Part shown: in pieces, positions 28,574 through 35,679 of the stretch
Layout of the letters: each line of letters begins with the position of its first letter
Numbering within the stretch: position 1 is the stretch's first letter
Source of the DNA: Micromonospora sp. FIMYZ51
GTDB taxonomy: Bacteria; Actinomycetota; Actinomycetes; Mycobacteriales; Micromonosporaceae
Assembly: GCF_038246755.1 (NCBI RefSeq)
Contig: NZ_CP134706.1
Coordinates: 5,146,001-5,210,000 of the forward strand
DNA length: 64,000 nucleotides
Direction: 5' to 3'
Translations under genes and position numbers: made by a program
The notes under the pieces: generated by a model
The model's database searches: none
The model's input: the letters and a program-made list of their open reading frames with translations, nothing else
What the model was told of the DNA's origin: nothing

Positions 28574-29737
28574 TCAGGACTTCGGGATCTCCCGAGCCGG
28601 CACGATCTTGCCGCCCTCGACCTTGTACGCGAACACCCGCACCGACTCCGGCGCCAGGTCACCGTTCTCGGTGAACTTGTAGTTGGCCGCCACGCCCTGG
28701 CCGGTGTAGCCCTTCACGAACTCCAGCAGCTTCTCCCGGGTGGTGTTGCCCGCCTTGATGCCCTGCAGCAGGATGTTCGCCGCGTCGAACGCGGTGTCGC
28801 TGTAGGTGCCCGGGTCGACGCCGTGCAGCGCCTTGTAGTCCTCTTCGAAGGTGCCACCGGTCTCCGAGGCCGGCAGGCAGGGGCAGGTCAGGATGCTGCC
28901 CTCGGCGGCCGCCGCGCCGGCGCCCTCGATGTAGGCGGCGTCGTTGGAGCCGTCGCCGGCGACCAGGGTCGCGGTGACCCCGGCAGCGGTGAGCTGCTTA
29001 CGGATCAGGCCGGCCTCCTGGTAGTAGCCGCCGTAGTAGACCGCGGTCGCGCCGGAGGACTTGACCTTGGTGACGGTCGCCGAGAAGTCGTTCTGCTTGC
29101 CGTCGCCCTGCACCTTGTCGCTGCCGACGACCTTGGCGCCCAGGGTCTTCTTGACCTCGTCGGCCAGGCCGGCGCCGTACGCGGACTGGTCGTCGATGAC
29201 GTAGACCTTCTCGGCCTTCAGCTCGTTCTCGATGTACCAGGCAGCGGCCGGGCCCTGGCTCAGGTCGTTACCGACCACCCGGAAGAAGGTCTTCCAGCCC
29301 TGGTCGGCCAGGTTCGGCCGGGTCGCGGACGGGGTGACGTGCACCAGACCGGCCTCGGAGAAGAGCGGGTTGGCCGCCTCCGACTCGCCGGAGAACGCCG
29401 GGCCGACGATGCCGAGCACCTGGGCGTCGTCGATCGCCTGCTGCGCCAGCGCCGGGGCCTGCTCCGGGTTGCCCTGGGAGTCCAGCGGCACCAGGGTCAC
29501 CTGGCAGTCGGCGTTCTCCTTGTTGTACTTATCGAGGGCCAGCTTGACGCCGTTGTTCTCGTTGATGCCCAGCGCCGCGGCCGGGCCGGTGAGCGCGCCG
29601 AAGAATGCAATCTTGCTGCCGCAGCCGTCACCGCTGGCCTCGTCGGATCCACTGTCAGACTTGCAGGCGGTCGCGCCACCCAGAGCGAGAGCGGCGATCG
29701 CCACCCCACCGACCAAACGTACGAGCTTCTGCCTCAC
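28574..29737 (-). CDS. Branched-chain amino acid ABC transporter, substrate-binding lipoprotein
   Basis: LivJ/LivK-type periplasmic-binding-protein-like receptor (Peripla_BP_6), 387 residues. The signal peptide RLVGGVAIAALALGGATAC ends in a lipobox, anchoring the mature protein outside the membrane. Family features are IAFFGALTGPAAALGINENNGVKLA, VGPAFSGESEAANPLF and GSNDAAYIEGAG. I chose the GTG at 29737 because GGAGGAGGG stands nine bases upstream, better than the ATG at 29761. It is the first gene of the liv transcription unit; the 273-base gap upstream presumably holds its promoter, but I see no clear -35/-10 pair. Confidence 0.94.
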   Translation of the reverse strand: MRQKLVRLVGGVAIAALALGGATACKSDSGSDEASGDGCGSKIAFFGALTGPAAALGINENNGVKLALDKYNKENADCQVTLVPLDSQGNPEQAPALAQQAIDDAQVLGIVGPAFSGESEAANPLFSEAGLVHVTPSATRPNLADQGWKTFFRVVGNDLSQGPAAAWYIENELKAEKVYVIDDQSAYGAGLADEVKKTLGAKVVGSDKVQGDGKQNDFSATVTKVKSSGATAVYYGGYYQEAGLIRKQLTAAGVTATLVAGDGSNDAAYIEGAGAAAAEGSILTCPCLPASETGGTFEEDYKALHGVDPGTYSDTAFDAANILLQGIKAGNTTREKLLEFVKGYTGQGVAANYKFTENGDLAPESVRVFAYKVEGGKIVPAREIPKS

Positions 29738-30010
29738 GGCCCGAACCCTCCTCCATCCCATGGCCCGAACCACCCGCTGCCTATTGGCCCTTGCGAGGGC
29801 GGACGAACCAGACCGTCGTCGCGGTCTGGGGCCGGACGTTATCCCACCGTGCAGCAATGGCGTAAGCCCCGGGAGGGGCCGTTGACCGAACCGTTACACG
29901 CGGTGGCGGATAGGGGGTGATCGCTGTAAGAAGCCGCCGTCGAAGCGTCGGTTACGAGGATTTTTCGCTTTCGTTTCGTCGCCACCGGTCCAGGCTGCGG
30001 GCAGAATCCG

Positions 30011-31168
30011 TCACGACCCCGCCGGCAAGGCCCCCCACCAGGCACGGGACCCGTTTCCAGGGTCGGTCAACATGACCAATTGATCTTCTTGGACGGCCAC
30101 CGCGAGCCCCCCGTCGCCGCCGGACGGCACCTCCACCGGCAGCATGACGAAACGCCACGAATCTCCAGCGTCCGGAGAGAACCACAGCCGGTGACCCCCA
30201 GCGTCGGCGGTCGCCGCCACCACCCGATCGCCGCTGGCCGCCAGCGACCGCACCGACGGCGCGACCGCACCACCCCCGCCGAAGGAACCCACCCAACGCC
30301 CCTCGGCGCCGGCCCACCGCCACACCCCGAAACCGCCCGACACCGGACCGACCACCAGCACCGCGCCACCCGACGTCCTGGTCACCCGCTGCGCCTGACC
30401 ACGCCCATCCGCCCCCGGCAACGCCAGCCGCCGCCACACCCGGGCATCCGGCGAGGTCCAGGCCACCGGCGACACACCGGCCGCCAGCACCACACCCACC
30501 GCCAACCACCCCGACGGCACCGCCACCGCGTCGTACGCGAGCGTGCGGCCCCGGCCGTCGCTCGCCAACTCCGGCAGACCCTCGTGCAGCGTGAAGTGCT
30601 CCCCATCCGGGGCGGTCCAGACCGCCGCCCCGGCCACCCGGTTGCCCACCAGCAGCCACCCACCCGGCCCGGCCGCCAGCCGGGAAACACTCACCGCCCG
30701 CTCGCCGCCATACAAACCGACAGGTGCGGCCACCTCGCGGAGCACCCCGTCCGACCCCTGCGACCAGGTGGCCGTACGGGGATTTCCGTGCGCGCCCCCA
30801 CTCGCCGCGCCCAGCGCCACCAGCCGCCCGTCCCGGCAGGCCACCGCGTAGAGCACGTGCCGGCGACCGTGGAAACTCGACGGCACGGTAGCCAGCACCG
30901 TCCACTCCCGACCGTCCGGACTGGCCCAGGCCGCCGGGCCGCTCCGCCCGGCCGCGTCGGCGACCCCACCAACGGCGTACCAGCGCCCGGCGCAGGTCAC
31001 CGCGTCGCGCACCATGGTCCGGTCAGCATCGCCGGGCGGGGCGGGCAGCACCGTGGACTGCCAGGCCGGACGCAGCAGCGGCACCGCCTTCGGCGCACCC
31101 GGTCCGGTGCAGCCGGCAAGCACCACCGCCAGGCCCGCAACGACCGGGATCAGCCGCCGGATCGACAC
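30011..31168 (-). CDS. Secreted lipoprotein, possible beta-propeller
   Basis: A 385-residue lipoprotein: SIRRLIPVVAGLAVVLAGC is a textbook type II signal peptide. The mature part has recurring segments of the kind WYAVGGVAD...PAAWASPDGREWTVLA, WLLVGNRV...AVWTAPDGEHFTL and WLAVGVVL...VAWTSPDARVWRRLA, each ending in an SPDG/SPDA-W motif. These look like blades of a BNR/sialidase-type beta-propeller. No catalytic residues are evident, so a binding role is more likely. The GTG at 31168 directly follows a perfect palindrome and lacks a ribosome binding site. A GTG at 31195 would add nine residues before the signal peptide. Confidence 0.72.
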   Translation of the reverse strand: MSIRRLIPVVAGLAVVLAGCTGPGAPKAVPLLRPAWQSTVLPAPPGDADRTMVRDAVTCAGRWYAVGGVADAAGRSGPAAWASPDGREWTVLATVPSSFHGRRHVLYAVACRDGRLVALGAASGGAHGNPRTATWSQGSDGVLREVAAPVGLYGGERAVSVSRLAAGPGGWLLVGNRVAGAAVWTAPDGEHFTLHEGLPELASDGRGRTLAYDAVAVPSGWLAVGVVLAAGVSPVAWTSPDARVWRRLALPGADGRGQAQRVTRTSGGAVLVVGPVSGGFGVWRWAGAEGRWVGSFGGGGAVAPSVRSLAASGDRVVAATADAGGHRLWFSPDAGDSWRFVMLPVEVPSGGDGGLAVAVQEDQLVMLTDPGNGSRAWWGALPAGS

Positions 31169-31189
31169 GGCGTCGATATTATCGACGCC
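31169..31189. promoter_or_regulatory. Perfect 21-base palindrome at the lipoprotein start
   Basis: GGCGTCGATA and TATCGACGCC flank a single T, immediately 5' of the GTG start at 31168 and within the 47 bases separating the response regulator from the lipoprotein gene. It would place a 10-base stem exactly where the ribosome should bind. It could be an operator, a terminator of the regulator message, or a translational control hairpin. Confidence 0.6.
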
Positions 31190-31215
31190 GGCCACTTCCG
31201 GTGGGCCGGCGTCGC

Positions 31216-31836
31216 TCAGGACGCCGGCTGGGTCACCTCGCCACCGGCGGTCTCGGCCAGGATCCGCTCGGAGACCTCCTTCATGGTCATCCGGTGGTCC
31301 ATCGCCGTCCGCTGGATCCACTTGAACGCCTGCGGTTCGGTCATGTTGTACGTGGTCATCAGCGCGCCCTTGGCCCGCTCGACGGTCTTGCGGACCTCCA
31401 GCCGGTCGGTCAACCCGGCGACCTCGGCCTCCAGCGCCGCGATCTCCGAGTAGCGGGACAGCGCGATCTCCACCGCCGGCACCAGGTCGCTCTTCTGGAA
31501 GGGCTTGACCAGGTACGCCATCGCACCCGCCGCCCGAGCCCGCTCCACCAGGTCACGTTGGCTGAACGCGGTCAAGATGATCACCGGGGCGATCCGGGCG
31601 CCGGCGATCCGCTCGGCGGCGGCCAGCCCATCCATGATCGGCATCTTGATGTCGAGGATGACCAGATCGGGCTTCAACTCCTCGGCCAGCCGGACGGCGG
31701 TCTCGCCGTCACCGGCCTCCCCGACCACCTCGTAGCCCTCTTCGGCCAGCATCTCGGCCAGGTCCAGCCGGATCAGCGCCTCGTCCTCGGCGATCAACAC
31801 CCGCCTGCGCGCGGCATCCGTCTGCGTCTCGGCCAC
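31216..31836 (-). CDS. pdtaR: ANTAR-domain response regulator (PdtaR-like)
   Basis: Two-component output protein of 206 residues that acts on RNA rather than DNA. The receiver domain has acidic pocket Glu17/Asp18, phospho-acceptor Asp62 (VILDIKMP) and the conserved VKPF lysine. A coiled linker leads to the C-terminal ANTAR domain (VERAKGALMTTYNMTEPQAFKWIQRTAMDHRMTMKEVSERIL), an antiterminator fold binding paired hairpins. Size and genome position match mycobacterial PdtaR (Rv1626), whose sensor kinase PdtaS is encoded elsewhere; no kinase is in this window. The GTG start has GGGAG six bases upstream. Confidence 0.93.
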   Translation of the reverse strand: MAETQTDAARRRVLIAEDEALIRLDLAEMLAEEGYEVVGEAGDGETAVRLAEELKPDLVILDIKMPIMDGLAAAERIAGARIAPVIILTAFSQRDLVERARAAGAMAYLVKPFQKSDLVPAVEIALSRYSEIAALEAEVAGLTDRLEVRKTVERAKGALMTTYNMTEPQAFKWIQRTAMDHRMTMKEVSERILAETAGGEVTQPAS

Positions 31837-31861
31837 GAGCCACTCCCACCAGTCTGAGCCC

Positions 31862-31885
31862 CGACACCCGCGGTACCGGGTGTCG
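31862..31885 (-). promoter_or_regulatory. Hairpin in the pdtaR-like leader
   Basis: CGACACCCG (31862–31870) and CGGGTGTCG (31877–31885) form a perfect 9-base stem around a six-base loop, 26 bases upstream of the response regulator start. Hexanucleotide loops are what ANTAR proteins bind, but the loop here (GUACCG on the transcribed strand) lacks the A at position 1 and G at position 4 of the known motif. Confidence 0.45.
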
Positions 31886-31942
31886 CCCTCCCTAGCGTAG
31901 TAGGTAACCTATGGGGCGACGCGACAGGCGTTAAGCGAGAAA

Positions 31943-32019
31943 GTCCCCGTATTCCAACCGGTAGAGAAACGGAGCTCAAACCTCCGACAGTGTGGGTTCG
32001 AATCCCACCGGGGACACCA
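31943..32019 (+). tRNA. tRNA with Leu anticodon CAA and a short (class I) variable loop
   Basis: A complete cloverleaf can be drawn. Acceptor GTCCCCG (31943–31949) pairs with CGGGGAC (32009–32015), the discriminator is A, and CCA is encoded (32017–32019). The D-arm has a 3-base stem. The anticodon stem-loop is CGGAG-CTCAAAC-CTCCG (31970–31986) with U33 and anticodon CAA (31977–31979), and the T-arm is GTGGG-TTCGAAT-CCCAC. The anticodon reads UUG (Leu), yet the variable region is only ACAGT, whereas normal bacterial tRNA-Leu has a long variable arm. It may be charged unusually or may be a specialised or decaying tRNA. A broken HTH/LAGLIDADG-like gene lies 32 bases downstream. Confidence 0.85.
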
Positions 32020-32051
32020 CAAGTGTCGTACAGCCGTTCGACAATGACGCC

Positions 32052-32476
32052 ATGCATCCACCCGAGGTGCGTGCACGCGCACGAAGCTTATACCTGACTG
32101 GTGCGACCGTCGCCGAGGTTGCCAGGAGCATCGGCCTGCCCTATGCCACCGTGCGCCACTGGTGCCGGGACCAGCCAGTCGCGAGGATGCGCGTCACCGC
32201 CTTACGTTGCTTCCGGTGTCGCACCGACGTCGACAACCCGACAATCGTTGCCGCCTCGACGGCTGCCGGATCGCCAACCGGGTCACCGTGCGCGGCAAGG
32301 CGTACGTCTACCCGCGCTACATGCTCGTCAACGAGTCGGCCGACATCATGGGATTGTGCCAGTGGGCGCTGGACCTGCTCGGCATCGCCTGGCGGATGAA
32401 CCGCCGCAACAGCCTCTTCGTGGCCCGCCGGGAGGCGGTCGCCGCGCTGGACCGGCACGTCGGCCCGAAGTCGTGA
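32052..32476 (+). pseudogene. Degenerate HTH plus LAGLIDADG-like protein gene
   Basis: Two ends of one protein survive in different frames. The first frame from the ATG at 32052 encodes a helix-turn-helix start (RARSLYLTGATVAEVARSIG, then LPYATVRHWC) and an RCFRCR motif. The second, from about 32258, encodes DGCRIANRVTVRGKAYVYPRY, then NESADIMGLCQWALDLLGI and VARREAVAALDRHVGPKS, the C-terminal part of a LAGLIDADG-like homing-endonuclease/regulator family I know from actinobacteria. The middle, which should hold the catalytic core, is deleted and the frame is shifted. From memory, intact relatives often sit beside tRNA genes, as here. Confidence 0.72.
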
Positions 32477-32594
32477 CCTACCGGCCGCCGGCTGACCATG
32501 GGCCGACGGGGGCCGGTCGGCCGGCTCCGGCGCCCCGGCCACCCGTCATCCCGGCCACCCGCCATCCGGCCCGACCAGCTCGGCTGCCTCGCGG

Positions 32595-33752
32595 TCAGCT
32601 CGCGGCGAGCGCCTGGGCCAGGTCGGCGCGGAGGTCCTCCGGGTCCTCCAGGCCGACCGAGACCCGCAACAGTCCGGGCACGGGCTTCGCGTCCCGCTCG
32701 ACCGGGCGGTGGGTAAGCGATGCCGGGTGCTGGATGAGGGTGTCGACGCCGCCGAGGGAGACGGCGTGGGTGATCAGCCGGCAGGCGCCGGCCACCGCCG
32801 CTGCGGCGGGCGCGCCGCCGCGTACCTCGAAGGCGAGCAGGCTGCCGGGGCCGGACATCTGCCGGCCGACGAGCCCGGCCGGGTCGTTGACGCCGGGGTG
32901 GTGTACCCGGGTCACCGCCGGATGGTCGCTGAGCCAGGCGGCGAGCTTCTCCGCGCCGGCCTGCTGGGCGCGTACCCGCAGTGGCAGCGTCTGTAGGCCG
33001 CGGTGCAGCAGGTACCCGCCGAGCGGGTGCAGGATCGCGCCGGTGAGGGCGCGGACCTGGCGCAGCCGGACGGCCCATTCGGTGTCGCAGGCGAGCACTC
33101 CGGCGAGGACGTCGCCGTGGCCGCCGATGCTCTTGGTGGCGCTGTGCAGGACGAGCCGGGCGCCGTGCCGGGTGGGTTGTTGGAGCACCGGGGTGGCGAC
33201 CGTGTTGTCGATGAGCAGCGGCACCTCGCCGGCGGCGTCGGCAAGGGCGGCGATGTCGAGCAGGTCGAGGGTGGGGTTGGCCGGGGTCTCGGCGATCACC
33301 AGGGCGGTGTCGGGGCGGATGGCGGCGGCGACCTCCTCGGGGCGGGCCCAGCTGACCTCGGTGCCGAGCAGGCCGGTGGCGAGTACGTGGTCGGTGCCGC
33401 CGTAGAGGGGGCGGACGGCAACCAAATGTCGTTTGCCGGTGTGGGTGGCGGCGAGCAGGGCGGCGGTGAGGGCGGCCATGCCGCTGGCGAAGGCTACCGC
33501 TTCGGCGGTGCCCTCCAGCTCGGCGAGGGCGGTTTCGAAGCGGGCCACGGTGGGGTTCCACAGCCGCTGGTAGACGGCGCTGGTGCCGGCCGGTGCCGGG
33601 TTACCGGTGGCCAGGGTCTCGTATGCGTCTCCGCCGGCCTCGACCGACGGTAGAGGGTTGGTGGTCGACAGGTCGATCGGTGGCACGTGGACGCCGAGGG
33701 CCGCGAGGTCGTCGCGGCCGGCGTGCACGGCTCGGGTGTCCACGGTCACCAT
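32595..33752 (-). CDS. Cystathionine gamma-synthase/lyase-type PLP enzyme
   Basis: Cys/Met-metabolism PLP-dependent enzyme, 385 residues. Visible are the tetramer-interface and cofactor region YQRLWNPTVARFETALAELEG, GMAALTAALLA, PLLIDNTVATP (Asp182 contacting the pyridine nitrogen), the Schiff-base lysine Lys207 in HSATKSIGGHGD, and the C-terminal RVSVGLEDPEDLRADL. It could be a gamma-lyase, gamma-synthase or methionine gamma-lyase; motifs do not decide. The ATG at 33752 gives a standard N-terminus. The much longer upstream open frame is antisense to the divergent Lrp gene, which likely regulates it. Confidence 0.9.
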   Translation of the reverse strand: MVTVDTRAVHAGRDDLAALGVHVPPIDLSTTNPLPSVEAGGDAYETLATGNPAPAGTSAVYQRLWNPTVARFETALAELEGTAEAVAFASGMAALTAALLAATHTGKRHLVAVRPLYGGTDHVLATGLLGTEVSWARPEEVAAAIRPDTALVIAETPANPTLDLLDIAALADAAGEVPLLIDNTVATPVLQQPTRHGARLVLHSATKSIGGHGDVLAGVLACDTEWAVRLRQVRALTGAILHPLGGYLLHRGLQTLPLRVRAQQAGAEKLAAWLSDHPAVTRVHHPGVNDPAGLVGRQMSGPGSLLAFEVRGGAPAAAAVAGACRLITHAVSLGGVDTLIQHPASLTHRPVERDAKPVPGLLRVSVGLEDPEDLRADLAQALAAS

Positions 33753-33806
33753 GCTGGACAGGATCGAACATGCAGCTGACCAGGGGCAATACCTCCGAAC
33801 ATCATT

Positions 33807-33826
33807 CGCGGAAAACGCCTTCCGTG
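33807..33826. promoter_or_regulatory. Candidate Lrp operator between divergent genes
   Basis: CGCGGAA and TTCCGTG form a near-perfect 7-base inverted repeat (one G:T) around AACGCC in the 102-base gap between the PLP enzyme and the Lrp gene. Lrp proteins bind such imperfect palindromes and usually repress their own promoter. Confidence 0.35.
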
Positions 33827-33854
33827 TTGGGCTGGTTCGGTGAAGGATGGCCGC

Positions 33855-34334
33855 ATGCCCCTCGCATCGAATGATGTACGGCCGTTCGCGGCCCTCGACG
33901 ACACCGACCGCGCGATCCTGGCCGAGTTGTCCGCGGACGGGCGGCTGCCGAACAACGCCCTCGCCGAGCGGGTGGGGGTGGCCCCGTCCACCTGTCTGGC
34001 GCGGACCCGGGCGCTGCGGGAAAGTGGCGCGATCCGCGGGTTCCACGCCGAGGTGGACCCGGCGGCGGTGGGTCTGCCGTTGCAGGCGCTGGTGTCGGTA
34101 CGGCTGACCGAGCATGCCCGGGGGGCGGTGGACGCGTTCCGGGCCCGTTCGGTGCGGCTGCCCGGGGTGGTGTCGGTGTTCCACGTGGCGGGGGCGGATG
34201 ACTACGTGCTGCACGTGCGGGCCGCCTCGGCGGAGGCGCTGCGGGACTTCGTCCTGGATCATCTGGCCGTGGATCCTGCGGTGCAGCACACCCAGACCAG
34301 CCTGATCTTCGAGCAGGCGCGTGGGATGGGCTGA
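33855..34334 (+). CDS. Lrp/AsnC-family transcriptional regulator
   Basis: A 159-residue regulator. The N-terminal helix-turn-helix ([50 protein letters not shown] in its usual blocks) is followed by the RAM ligand-binding domain ([35 protein letters not shown]) that senses amino acids. I chose the ATG at 33855, with AAGGATG upstream, over a GTG 15 bases earlier without a site. Divergent placement to a sulfur amino acid enzyme suggests it senses Met, Cys or a related metabolite. Confidence 0.93.
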   Translation: MPLASNDVRPFAALDDTDRAILAELSADGRLPNNALAERVGVAPSTCLARTRALRESGAIRGFHAEVDPAAVGLPLQALVSVRLTEHARGAVDAFRARSVRLPGVVSVFHVAGADDYVLHVRAASAEALRDFVLDHLAVDPAVQHTQTSLIFEQARGMG

Positions 34335-34389
34335 TCACACCGGTGCCGCGGCGGGAACAAATCCGGCATCTGCCGGGTTGGCCAGGCGT

Positions 34390-35415
34390 GTGATCGACGT
34401 ACCGCTTTCTGTTCTCGACCTCGCCCCCGTCGCGGCCGGCGCCTCCGCCGGCGAGGCGCTGCGGCACACCACCGAGCTGGCCCGGCGCACCGACGAGCTG
34501 GGCTACCACCGGTTCTGGGTGGCCGAGCACCACAACATGCCGGCCATCGCGTCGTCGGCGCCGGCGGTGCTGATCGCGCACCTGGCCGCGCAGACCGAAC
34601 GGATCCGGCTCGGCTCGGGTGGGGTGATGCTGCCCAACCATGCGCCGTTGGTGGTCGCCGAGCAGTTCGGGACGCTTGAGGCGCTGCATCCGGGCCGCAT
34701 CGACCTGGGCATCGGCCGGGCGCCGGGCACCGACCGGATGACCGCGCTGGCGTTGCGCCGGACGATGGAGGGGTTGTCGGCCGAGGGTTTCCCGCGCGAG
34801 CTGGCCGATCTGATGAACTACTTCGCCGACGACGCGGGTGGGCCGATCACGGCCACCCCGGGGCGCGGCCAGCGGCCGGCGGTCTGGCTGCTGGGTTCCA
34901 GCGGGTTCAGCGCCCAGTTGGCCGGCGCGTTGGGGCTGCCGTTCTCGTTCGCGCACCATTTCAGCGCCGAGAACACGCTGCCCGCGCTGGCGCTGTACCG
35001 GCAGAGTTTCCGGCCGTCGCAATGGCTGCGCGAGCCGTACGCGATGGTGGCGGTGAACGCGGTCTGTGCGGAGACCGACGAGCGAGCGGAGTGGCTGGCC
35101 GGGCCGGCCGGGTTGTCGTTTCTGCGGCTGCGCGCGGGGCGGCCCGAGCCGCTCGCCACGCCGGAGGAGGCTGCCGCGTATCCGTACCAGGATCTGGAGC
35201 GGGAGTTCCTGGCGCAGCGGCGGCAGGGGCAGGCGACCGGCTCGCCGGAGACGGTCCGCGGCCAGTTGGGTGAGTTGTTGGCGCGCACCGGTGCGGACGA
35301 GTTGATGCTCACCACGATGGTGTACGACGTTGCCGACCGGGTGCGTTCGTTCGAGCTGATCGCCGAGGAGGTCGCCGGGGGTCTGCGCGGCCGGGCGGCC
35401 GGGTTGGGCGGCTGA
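34390..35415 (+). CDS. LLM-class (luciferase-like) flavin oxidoreductase
   Basis: FMN- or F420-dependent oxidoreductase of the bacterial luciferase fold, 341 residues. The family pattern is clear: [14 protein letters not shown] near the start, [68 protein letters not shown] and the closing [17 protein letters not shown]. This subgroup has no single known substrate. The GTG at 34390 matches where homologues begin. An ATG at 34321 overlapping the Lrp end would add 23 unlikely residues. Confidence 0.9.
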   Translation: MIDVPLSVLDLAPVAAGASAGEALRHTTELARRTDELGYHRFWVAEHHNMPAIASSAPAVLIAHLAAQTERIRLGSGGVMLPNHAPLVVAEQFGTLEALHPGRIDLGIGRAPGTDRMTALALRRTMEGLSAEGFPRELADLMNYFADDAGGPITATPGRGQRPAVWLLGSSGFSAQLAGALGLPFSFAHHFSAENTLPALALYRQSFRPSQWLREPYAMVAVNAVCAETDERAEWLAGPAGLSFLRLRAGRPEPLATPEEAAAYPYQDLEREFLAQRRQGQATGSPETVRGQLGELLARTGADELMLTTMVYDVADRVRSFELIAEEVAGGLRGRAAGLGG

Positions 35416-35609
35416 CGTAGCCAGCCGGTCCGGGCGACGGCGCGGGCTTTCCGCTCGGCGGCTTGGTGGCCCAGGTCACAGCGGTTCCGGACCATGAAAC
35501 ATGAGCTTCATGACAGCGTCACCCTCGCGACGCGGACGCTGCCTAATGTTGGTTCCGGTGGTGGTACGGCACTCCCCGGTCGGGACGGGTCGGGGGTGCC
35601 GCGGTGTGG

Positions 35610-35656
35610 GGCACCGGGCCGCGATTGAGCGGATTCCGCGATTGCGGCCCGGTGCC
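35610..35656. terminator. Bidirectional terminator
   Basis: GGCACCGGGCCGC (35610–35622) and GCGGCCCGGTGCC (35644–35656) form a 13-base stem. The loop contains a second small stem (GCGGATTCCGC), and T-rich bases follow on the plus strand (TGTTCCGTTTTCC). It lies between the convergent LLM and polysaccharide lyase genes and can serve both. Confidence 0.75.
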
Positions 35657-35679
35657 TGTTCCGTTTTCCTACCGGCGGG

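Noticed and set aside
31943..32600. Prophage or integrative element at the tRNA
   Set aside because: No integrase gene and no direct repeat of the tRNA 3' end were seen downstream.
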